Of a DNA stretch of 64,000 nucleotides, positions 54,791 through 61,905 are shown in pieces. Each line of letters starts with the position of its first letter. Position 1 is the stretch's first letter. The position numbers and the translations under genes are program-made. The notes below the pieces were generated by a model. The model searched no databases, was not told the origin of the DNA, and saw nothing but the letters and a program-made list of their open reading frames with translations. This stretch comes from Oceanibaculum pacificum (GTDB lineage: Bacteria > Pseudomonadota > Alphaproteobacteria > Oceanibaculales > Oceanibaculaceae), in NCBI RefSeq assembly GCF_001618175.1, contig NZ_LPXN01000116.1, positions 1-64,000 of the forward strand. The letters run 5' to 3'.

Positions 54791-56056
54791 TCAGGCCGCG
54801 TCTTCATAGAACAGCCCGTCATAGACGAAGGCGCTGCGGATCGCCTCGCAGTCGGCTTCGCTCGCCCCGGCGCGGCGCATGGTTGGACGCCATTCGTCCC
54901 GAACCGTGGCCGTGATCCGCTCGAATAGGAAGGTTGCCTCCTCGCGATTGAGCAGAAAGCGGCCCGAATCGCTGAGCAGATTCATCTTGTTGGCGTACCG
55001 GCCGAACCTCCCGCAGGCCATTGCGAGGTCGCGGCGATCCACAGCGACAACAGGAGAGGGGGTCAGATCAAAGGCCGGGCTCAGGCGCCAGTCTCGATCC
55101 TTGGCCAGCACCGCATGGTTGCGCGGATGATCGTCAAGATTGGACACGGCCGCATTGAAACAGATCCGCCCGAACAGCTCGCGCAAATCGTCTTCCGGAC
55201 GGGTGCTCACCCGGCGGATTTCATCGGCGAGCAGAAGATAGGACCAGTCGCCGCGCTCTCCGGGAGCGTCTCCCGCCCGGAGCAGCGTGAGGGCGCTCAC
55301 CATGCGGTGACGGCGGTATCCGGTCTCCGCCCAGTCGCGGTCGAAGCGGCGCACGAGCAGCACGTCACGTCCGCCAACCGTTTCCATTCGGCTGTCGGCA
55401 ACATCCAGGCCGCAGGTCTCGGCCAGCTTGAGCAGGCCGTGCTCAACCCGCGGATAATTCCAGCGGTCGTCCTGGCGGCTGAACTTCGCGATCCACAGAT
55501 CATTGTCCTGCTGGACCACCGCTTTGGGGCGGGCACCGCCCATCGACGTGCCGAGCATGAGAAGCTCTTCGGCCTGCCGGCCTGCCGAGCCGGCGCCGTC
55601 CGGATCGTCGGCGACAATGGCGTCGGCCGCCCTCTGGAGCCGTTCCAGGTCCACCGTCCGATTAAACCGGCGCTGCGGGGCCGGCGGTTCGACATTGAGA
55701 CCAAAGCCGAGCGCGCCGGCACGGTCGTCCGGCCCCTGCAACAGATAGTCGAATTCTTCGAGTTCGGTGAGGCCGGCGTTGCGCTCGATGACGCGCCGGC
55801 CCCAGAAATCAGGCATCGCGTCGCGGATGGCTCCGAAGAAGCCGTCCATGCGCGCGGTTTCATAGACCCGGCCGGAAAGCCGGAGCTCGACCGGGTCGAT
55901 TTCTACGGCATCGGCCCGCTCACGGTACGAGCGCCCATAGACGAACGCGCCGACAGCCCCGGCGCTGTCTTCGGTCCAACGGAACCGGCCCGCCGTCACG
56001 AACGCGGTTTCGCCGGGCGGGACAATATAAACGTAGCATTCCCGCTCAGAAGTCAT
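54791..56056 (-). CDS. hipA: HipA-like serine/threonine kinase toxin
   Basis: A 421-aa HipA-family kinase. The couple_hipA-like N-terminal part (FVYGRSYRERADAVEIDPVE) leads into the kinase core, with a Gly-rich loop region (MLGTSMGGARPKAVVQ), the catalytic NLDDHPRNH and the metal-binding DLTPSPV. HipA toxins phosphorylate targets such as glutamyl-tRNA synthetase, stalling translation. The start overlaps the hipB stop by 11 nt. Only 41 bp separate its stop from the IS end. Confidence 0.92.
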   Translation of the reverse strand: MTSERECYVYIVPPGETAFVTAGRFRWTEDSAGAVGAFVYGRSYRERADAVEIDPVELRLSGRVYETARMDGFFGAIRDAMPDFWGRRVIERNAGLTELEEFDYLLQGPDDRAGALGFGLNVEPPAPQRRFNRTVDLERLQRAADAIVADDPDGAGSAGRQAEELLMLGTSMGGARPKAVVQQDNDLWIAKFSRQDDRWNYPRVEHGLLKLAETCGLDVADSRMETVGGRDVLLVRRFDRDWAETGYRRHRMVSALTLLRAGDAPGERGDWSYLLLADEIRRVSTRPEDDLRELFGRICFNAAVSNLDDHPRNHAVLAKDRDWRLSPAFDLTPSPVVAVDRRDLAMACGRFGRYANKMNLLSDSGRFLLNREEATFLFERITATVRDEWRPTMRRAGASEADCEAIRSAFVYDGLFYEDAA

Positions 56057-56387
56057 CGCTCAGCGTCCTTCGGCTGCGGGCTGTTTTCGGGCTGCGCGCA
56101 CGCTCAAGGGTCATACCTTCCTCGTCCCGCGCCGGGTCGGCGACCTCCTTCATCTGACTGAGGAGGTCCAGCACCCACAGGGCCCCCATATAGGCGGCAA
56201 CACCTGTGGTCGGCTTGCCCTTTTCGACATCGGCCACGACGAATCGGGACACCCCCATGCGCCGGGCCATGTCGTCCTGCGTCAGTTTGCGTCTGACACG
56301 GGCCGTGCGGATGTTGGCGCCCAGTCGTTCCAGGGTCTCCCGGACGGCCGCGGGCGGGGATTCGGCGATTTGGCTCTGACGGGGCAT
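56046..56387 (-). CDS. hipB: HipB-like antitoxin (XRE family)
   Basis: A 113-aa helix-turn-helix antitoxin (LGANIRTARVRRKLTQDDMA, RRMGVSRFVVADVEKGKPTT), first gene of the minus-strand hipBA operon. HipB binds the kinase and represses its own promoter. The C-terminal 25 residues are basic and probably flexible. A dyad in the upstream spacer is a likely operator. Confidence 0.9.
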   Translation of the reverse strand: MPRQSQIAESPPAAVRETLERLGANIRTARVRRKLTQDDMARRMGVSRFVVADVEKGKPTTGVAAYMGALWVLDLLSQMKEVADPARDEEGMTLERARSPKTARSRRTLSDDF

Positions 56388-56410
56388 GTTGTTTTCGACC
56401 TACATTTGCG

Positions 56411-56440
56411 CATCATATGTTGTTCCAATCTAACATGATG
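56411..56440. promoter_or_regulatory. Candidate HipB operator
   Basis: CATCATATGTTG at 56411-56422 and TAACATGATG at 56431-56440 form an imperfect dyad (CATCA-TGTT against AACA-TGATG) in an AT-rich patch 24 bp upstream of the hipB start. A further ATGTTA/CAAAACAACAT cluster lies near 56500. AT-richness in otherwise GC-rich DNA and position suggest the hipBA promoter-operator. Confidence 0.45.
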
Positions 56441-56603
56441 CCCCGTAATGTCAAACGGACGAAGGTTCCTTTGTTGCTTTTACGCACCCTAAAGGACCTA
56501 TATGTTAACTCAAAACAACATTCGTAAGCTTGACCTCAAGAATTCGCAGACAGAAGCGAATCCACCTTGCGTGATGTAAAGTGGTGCAATTAACATCACC
56601 CTC

Positions 56604-56831
56604 ATGCCCAGACCCCGCGGAACGCGCAAAACAGCTCGAATATCGGTCAGCCTGGACGCCGAGGACTACGCCGTCCTGACGGAGATCGCTCGCAGGGAGG
56701 ACGTTTCGGTCGCCTGGGTGGTGCGCCGGGCCGTCGGCGAAGTCGTTCGCGCCCATCAGTCGGGAGCCGCCGAACCCGAATTGCCTCTGTCCGGAAGGTC
56801 TGCGTCGACCAAGGGAACGGGTACGCAATGA
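56604..56831 (+). CDS. Ribbon-helix-helix protein heading the SIR2-PIWI operon
   Basis: A 75-aa RHH protein (TARISVSLDAEDYAVLTEIA, VSVAWVVRRAVGEVVRAHQ) with a Ser/Thr-rich tail. It is likely an autoregulatory DNA-binding protein. Its stop overlaps the start of the SIR2-PIWI gene (ATGA), so it is translationally coupled to it. It is divergent from hipBA across 216 bp. Regulators of this type are known ahead of some defence operons, but its action here is inferred. Confidence 0.85.
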   Translation: MPRPRGTRKTARISVSLDAEDYAVLTEIARREDVSVAWVVRRAVGEVVRAHQSGAAEPELPLSGRSASTKGTGTQ

Positions 56832-59800
56832 ACCAGGCCGTATCTCCGCTTCCCGACCAGGAAGGCAAGGAGGATATCGTCCTCTCGCTCGACGCCTTCG
56901 TCCGCTCTGTAGGGGTCCGCAAAAGCGCACCTCTCTCCGTCTTCCTCGGAGCGGGAGCGTCGATAAGTTCCGGCTTGCCTTCGGCGGAATTGTGCATCTG
57001 GGAATGGAAGCGCAGCATCTTCCTGACCAATAATCCCGGTCTCGAGGCCCAGTTCTCCGAATTGACCCTGCCCGCCATCCGCCGCCGGATACAACAATGG
57101 CTGGACAGCCAGGGGATCTACCCGCCGGAAGGGAGCCCGGACGAATACGGCTACTATATCCGTGAGTGCTTCCCGATCGCCGAGGATCGGCGCGCCTATT
57201 TTCGGGAGAAGATCCGGACCGCCCGACCGCATATCGGTTATCAACTGGTCTGCCAGCTCGCCGAAGCCGGTTTGATGCGTTCTGTATGGTCCACGAATTT
57301 CGACGGACTCGCTGCCCGGGCCGCGGCTTCTTATAGCCTGACGCCGCTTGAAGTCGGGATTGACAGCCAGCAGCGCCTGACCCGGCCGACGTCCGATGGC
57401 GAGCTTCTTTGTATCTCCCTGCACGGCGATTATCGCTATGACGCCCTGAAGAACACGTCCGAAGAGTTGCAGACCCAGGAAGCGGCGCTGCGTCAGGCGC
57501 TGATCGAGGAAACGCGAAGCACGCCCCTCATCGTGGCCGGCTATAGCGGCCGGGACGATTCCGTTATGGAAGCGCTTTATGCCGCCTATGCCGAAGCAGG
57601 ATCCGGCACATTGTACTGGTGCGGTTTCGGCGACGGCGATCCGCCGGCTCCTGTAGCAGATCTGATTCGCCATGCCCGCGAACACGGGCGCAACGCGTAT
57701 TACGTGCCCACACTGGGCTTCGACGACCTCATGACGCGCCTCGCCCTCCATTGTCTTCAGGGTGACCGTCGCGAAGCCGCTCAACACGCCATTGCCCAGA
57801 TCGCCCCTCAAGATGCGCTACATCGGGAGCCTTTCGACGTTCCCGAGTACGCGGCCGGCACGCTGATCAAGAGCAACGCCTTCGAGATCGATTGTCCGGG
57901 CGAGGTACTTCAGTTCGATCTCAAAACCTGGCCGACCGAACGGGTCTGGGCGACGCTCCGCGAGACCGTTGGCGACCGTCATTTGGTCGCGGTGCCGTTT
58001 CGCAAGGTGCTGGCTCTCGGCACGATCGAGGACATCCGGGACGCTTTCGGTGACAACATCAAGGGACCGATCGAGCGTACGCCGGTGACCCCGGATGATC
58101 TCAAATATGAAGACGGCGCCGTCGTTTCTCTGATGCGACAGGCGCTTGTTCGGTCAATGGCCGCAAAGGCCGGGCTGGAAACCGACGGCCGCAAACAGCT
58201 TTGGCGATCGGCCGTACTCCGTTCCGTTCAACGCTCCATAGGGCGCTATGCCGTTCACGAGGCGGCGGAAATCTTCCTGCGCCGCATCGGCGGCGTCCAG
58301 CATTTGGTCCTGATGCCGTCTCTCAAAGTGTTCGATCAGGCCGGCGCCGAGCCACCGCCTGAAATCGCCAATCCGATCAAACTCGAAATCCTCGGCTACC
58401 AGCATAACGGTCCTTTTAACAAAGCGGTCAATAGCTGGCGCAAGGAACTGTTCGGGGATGATCGCCAGGCGGCGTTCACTTTTCCACCCGACTGCGGATC
58501 TGGCTTCACGTTTCGGATCCGGCGCTCCCCCGCCTTCGGCCGGATCGGATTGCCGACCGGTGGCCGTCCACTCACCGTACCCGGGACCATGCAGCCACTG
58601 ATCAAGCACAGCGGTGTGCAACTGGCCGAGCCTGCCTTGCTCTTTTCCAATAAAGGGGGCACGGCCGCTGTCCGTGATACGCATCCCATTCGCGGAATCC
58701 TGGACAACCGCCCCTATGATTATCCTCTCACCGCCCGGGGCCTCTCGCCGTCATTGCGTATCGGTGTCGTCTGTCCAGCCGCCGAAGCCGGCACGCTACA
58801 ATCCTATCTCCAGAATATTCACCGGGCCTTCAGTCCGCGTCGTACTGAGCAGGACTACCTTCTCGACTATCCGGGATTCCAGGCAGCCTATGGCTTGCCC
58901 ATCGAACTCCCGGCGCCGGATTCGCCGGGATGGATGACGTGTCCCGAACCCGCGGCCCGCAACGCCGCTGAGGGGTCGCTCGAAGTCGCGCGTCTTATCG
59001 ACCGCAGCATCGAGGCGCTCCAGTCCTCCTACGCGCCGGATGTCGTCCTGATCTACTTCCCCGACCGCTGGCAAAGCTTCCGCGGCTACAGCACGGACTC
59101 CGAAAGCTTCGACGTCCACAACTTCGTGAAGGCCTTCTGCGTCCAGCGCGGTATCGCCACACAGTTCCTCAATGAGGATACGCTCTCCGATAACCAGCAG
59201 TGCCGCGTTTGGTGGTGGCTTTCCCTGGCGCTTTACGTCAAGGGCATGCGCACACCGTGGCTCCTGGACAACCTGGCCGACAACGCCGCTTTCGTCGGAC
59301 TCGGCTTCAGCATCGATAAGTCCGCTCAGCGTGGCGATCATGTCGTGCTCGGATGCAGCCATATCTACAGCGCTCGCGGCGAGGGGCTTCAATACCGTCT
59401 CAGCAAGGTCGAGAATCCGATCATCCGCCGCGGCAATCCGTTCATGTCCAGCGATGATGCGCGCCGTGTCGGCGACACCATCCGTCAGCTCTTCTTCGAC
59501 GCGCGGATGGCGCTTCCCGAGCGTGTTGTCCTTCACAAGCGCACGCCCTTCACGAAGGACGAGCGGGAAGGATTGCGCGACGGCCTGAGCGGCGTCGGCT
59601 CTATCGATATGCTCGAAATCCAGATCGATCACGCCCTTCGCTACCTAGCGTCGACCGTGAAGCCGGACGGAACGCCGGGTGAAGACAATTACCCGGTGCG
59701 CCGCGGTACGGTGATGAAGCTCGACGATTTCAGCGCGCTTCTCTGGGTCCACGGCGCAACCAGCGCGCTGAACCCCCGCTACAAATACTTCCAGGGAAAG

Positions 59801-60022
59801 CGCCGGATTCCTGCGCCCCTCATCATTCGGCGCCATGCCGGCAATACGCCATTGCAGGATATGGCCGGTGAGATCCTGGGCCTTTCCAAGATGAACTGGA
59901 ACACCTTCGACCTCTACACCAAGCTGCCGGCGACCCTGCAATCGTCCAACGAAATCGCGAGAATTGGGTCCCTGCTGCAGCGTTTCGGAGCGGCCTCCTA
60001 TGATTACCGGCTCTTTATATGA
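56828..60022 (+). CDS. SIR2-APAZ-PIWI single-chain short Argonaute
   Basis: A 1064-aa protein. Residues about 30-300 are a SIR2 NADase-type domain: GAGAS at 41-45, Asn157 and Asp159 in STNFDG, His199 in SLHGDY. The middle (about 330-600) is APAZ-like (RVWATLRETVGDRHLVAVPF). Residues about 690-1064 look like a MID-PIWI module (DVVLIYFPDRWQSFRGYST, AFVGLGFSIDKSAQRGDHVV, FTKDEREGLRDG, GTVMKLDDFSALLWVHG). No DEDX catalytic tetrad is apparent, as in other short Argonautes. In SPARSA systems these two halves are separate proteins: guide-directed recognition of invader DNA triggers NAD+ depletion. Here they are fused in one chain. Confidence 0.88.
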   Translation: MNQAVSPLPDQEGKEDIVLSLDAFVRSVGVRKSAPLSVFLGAGASISSGLPSAELCIWEWKRSIFLTNNPGLEAQFSELTLPAIRRRIQQWLDSQGIYPPEGSPDEYGYYIRECFPIAEDRRAYFREKIRTARPHIGYQLVCQLAEAGLMRSVWSTNFDGLAARAAASYSLTPLEVGIDSQQRLTRPTSDGELLCISLHGDYRYDALKNTSEELQTQEAALRQALIEETRSTPLIVAGYSGRDDSVMEALYAAYAEAGSGTLYWCGFGDGDPPAPVADLIRHAREHGRNAYYVPTLGFDDLMTRLALHCLQGDRREAAQHAIAQIAPQDALHREPFDVPEYAAGTLIKSNAFEIDCPGEVLQFDLKTWPTERVWATLRETVGDRHLVAVPFRKVLALGTIEDIRDAFGDNIKGPIERTPVTPDDLKYEDGAVVSLMRQALVRSMAAKAGLETDGRKQLWRSAVLRSVQRSIGRYAVHEAAEIFLRRIGGVQHLVLMPSLKVFDQAGAEPPPEIANPIKLEILGYQHNGPFNKAVNSWRKELFGDDRQAAFTFPPDCGSGFTFRIRRSPAFGRIGLPTGGRPLTVPGTMQPLIKHSGVQLAEPALLFSNKGGTAAVRDTHPIRGILDNRPYDYPLTARGLSPSLRIGVVCPAAEAGTLQSYLQNIHRAFSPRRTEQDYLLDYPGFQAAYGLPIELPAPDSPGWMTCPEPAARNAAEGSLEVARLIDRSIEALQSSYAPDVVLIYFPDRWQSFRGYSTDSESFDVHNFVKAFCVQRGIATQFLNEDTLSDNQQCRVWWWLSLALYVKGMRTPWLLDNLADNAAFVGLGFSIDKSAQRGDHVVLGCSHIYSARGEGLQYRLSKVENPIIRRGNPFMSSDDARRVGDTIRQLFFDARMALPERVVLHKRTPFTKDEREGLRDGLSGVGSIDMLEIQIDHALRYLASTVKPDGTPGEDNYPVRRGTVMKLDDFSALLWVHGATSALNPRYKYFQGKRRIPAPLIIRRHAGNTPLQDMAGEILGLSKMNWNTFDLYTKLPATLQSSNEIARIGSLLQRFGAASYDYRLFI

Positions 60023-60840
60023 CCACCGGTGCCTATCCGGAGGCGTCCATGACTGAGGCGTTTTCTGACCGGCACGGCTATAGAGGCACCGACGCCGAGA
60101 TCACCGTCCGCGAAGACGCCCCCGAGGGCCTACGCTACGCTATTCCCCTGATTGCCCACGGCATCGGCATGAGCCCGACCGCCATGCGGCGCGTCATTTG
60201 TCAGGTCCTGCTCGTTCCGCCTGATCCCTCGAACTGGTCGAATTATCCGAATATTTGGGGCGAGGTGAACGAGCTCATCGAAGATTGCCCCTGGTATAAG
60301 GTCTATGATGTCGCCGAAGCTCTCCACGACGCATTTGAACGGACCGATCCAGACTGTGCTCGGCAGTTTACCGATCGTCTCAATCAGTATTTTCGCGAGA
60401 ATGGTATCGGCTGGGACATGCGGAAGGGCCGCTTCGTTTTCAGAGGATCGGAAGTATTCCAGGAAGCGACCACCGAGGCCGCCAGCGTTTTGATGGATGC
60501 AGGGCGGGAAAGGGCCGCCAGCGAGATTCACGAAGCGCTGCGCGACATCTCGCGCCGGCCCGACCCCGACATTACCGGCGCCATGCAGCATGCGATCGCC
60601 GCACTGGAAGCGACTGCCCGCGACGTAGCCGGAGAGCCGAACCGAACCCTCGGCCAGCTTGTCCGCAATCTGAGCTTACCCGCTCCGTTGGATGCCGCAG
60701 TCGTAAAGCTCTGGGGTTATGCATCGGACCGCGCTCGTCACGTGCGCGAAGGCCAGGAAATCGACACGGCGGAAGCTGAACTCCTCGTCAGTGTTGCCTG
60801 CGCCGTCTGTACCTTCCTGTCGCGGCGGAACAGCCCTTGA
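60019..60840 (+). CDS. AbiJ-like abortive-infection protein
   Basis: A 273-aa protein. Residues about 15-110 (FSDRHGYRGTDAEITVREDA, LRYAIPLIAHGIGMSPTAMR, EVNELIEDCPWYKVYDVAEA) match the AbiJ N-terminal domain 4 type. The C-terminal half is helical (AMQHAIAALEATARDVAGEP, LIRNLSLPAPLDAAVVKLWG) and HEPN-like, resembling the end region of AbiJ family proteins. It overlaps the SIR2-PIWI gene by 4 nt (ATGA) and is probably an accessory or effector of the same system. Its biochemical activity is unknown. Confidence 0.75.
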   Translation: MTTGAYPEASMTEAFSDRHGYRGTDAEITVREDAPEGLRYAIPLIAHGIGMSPTAMRRVICQVLLVPPDPSNWSNYPNIWGEVNELIEDCPWYKVYDVAEALHDAFERTDPDCARQFTDRLNQYFRENGIGWDMRKGRFVFRGSEVFQEATTEAASVLMDAGRERAASEIHEALRDISRRPDPDITGAMQHAIAALEATARDVAGEPNRTLGQLVRNLSLPAPLDAAVVKLWGYASDRARHVREGQEIDTAEAELLVSVACAVCTFLSRRNSP

Positions 60841-61628
60841 ACGCGCCCAATCCTGCCCGTCAAAAGGCGGCACGCAACACGCTCGACAGAATGTTCGCCG
60901 AGTCGGCGAACGCTTGGATCATTCATTATTCGTGTGAGAGCTTTTACGATCGTCCCGACGGACGATCCCCCCGCGTGACCTCAATTGCGCTCCGCAAACT
61001 CGATTCCGCACAAACCGTGTCGTTCTCTATCCATCAGACCGCCGAGCGCCGCGGCATCCCGTTCGACCGCATCGAACAGCATTACGACGAGCTGGAACAG
61101 GAAATGCTGGACAACTTTTTTGCCCACCTGGGCGGGCACCGCGGGATGAAGTACCTGCACTGGAATATGCGGGACGCCAACTATGGCTTTCAGGCCATTG
61201 AACACCGTTATCGCGTTCTGGGCGGCGAGCCCTTCGTTATCGACGACAACAACAAAATCGATCTGTCCCGCCTGCTGATCGACATATATGGGGTCGGCTA
61301 CATCGATCATCCTCGTATGGAGCGTCTGCTCGACAAGAATCACATCGCGCCGCGCGATTTCCTGAGCGGCGCCGAGGAAGCCCGGGCTTTCGAAGACCGC
61401 AATTTTGTCGGTCTGCATCAGTCGACCCTGCGAAAGGTCGACGTCATCGCCAACATTGCCGGGCGCGCTCATGACCGCAATCTGAAGACCAACGCCTCCT
61501 GGTGGGCTATGCATGGCGGCCGCCTCCGCACAGCGCTCGTCTGGATGGCCGAAAACAAAACCTTCCAGCTTGTTACTGGGTTGGCCAGCCTTGTGGGGCT
61601 TGGCCTAGCTCTTTGGGCCTTCCTCTAG
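60837..61628 (+). CDS. Membrane-anchored protein of unknown function in the SIR2-PIWI operon
   Basis: A 263-aa protein translated from a TTG that overlaps the previous stop (TTGA). Residues about 25-230 show blocks ANAWIIHYSCESFYD, KYLHWNMRDANYGFQAIEHR and GLHQSTLRKVDVIANI, loosely spaced like motifs I-III of a DEDDh exonuclease, but the acidic residues are only partly kept. Residues about 243-263 are a C-terminal membrane helix (TGLASLVGLGLALWAFL). So it may be a degenerate RNase H-fold protein anchored to the inner membrane. I do not recognise a named family. ATG 60891 is an alternative start that would lose coupling. Confidence 0.7.
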   Translation: MNAPNPARQKAARNTLDRMFAESANAWIIHYSCESFYDRPDGRSPRVTSIALRKLDSAQTVSFSIHQTAERRGIPFDRIEQHYDELEQEMLDNFFAHLGGHRGMKYLHWNMRDANYGFQAIEHRYRVLGGEPFVIDDNNKIDLSRLLIDIYGVGYIDHPRMERLLDKNHIAPRDFLSGAEEARAFEDRNFVGLHQSTLRKVDVIANIAGRAHDRNLKTNASWWAMHGGRLRTALVWMAENKTFQLVTGLASLVGLGLALWAFL

Positions 61629-61905
61629 TCCAGCGTCGGTCACAAGCTATGCCTTTGGCATCCTCGTGGGCCGAGCGCGAGGTTTCCGGCGTGGGCCGGC
61701 TACTACGTTGTCGCTGTCGGTTACACGACAGAAAGAACCTCTGGATGCAACGCAAGATTATGCTTGAGATCAAGGCGAGCGACGTCGAACTCGCCGCCGC
61801 GAAGTCTGAACACCCTAGTCCTTGGACTCCCGCCCGGACAGATTGATTCCACATCTCGTTGCTATACAATGGAAAGCCCATAAATATAGGGGGTAAGAGA
61901 CCGCT

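Noticed and set aside
56828-60022. Catalytic long Argonaute
   Set aside because: No DEDX tetrad is visible in the PIWI region and no PAZ domain; the SIR2-APAZ layout fits an inactive short Argonaute.
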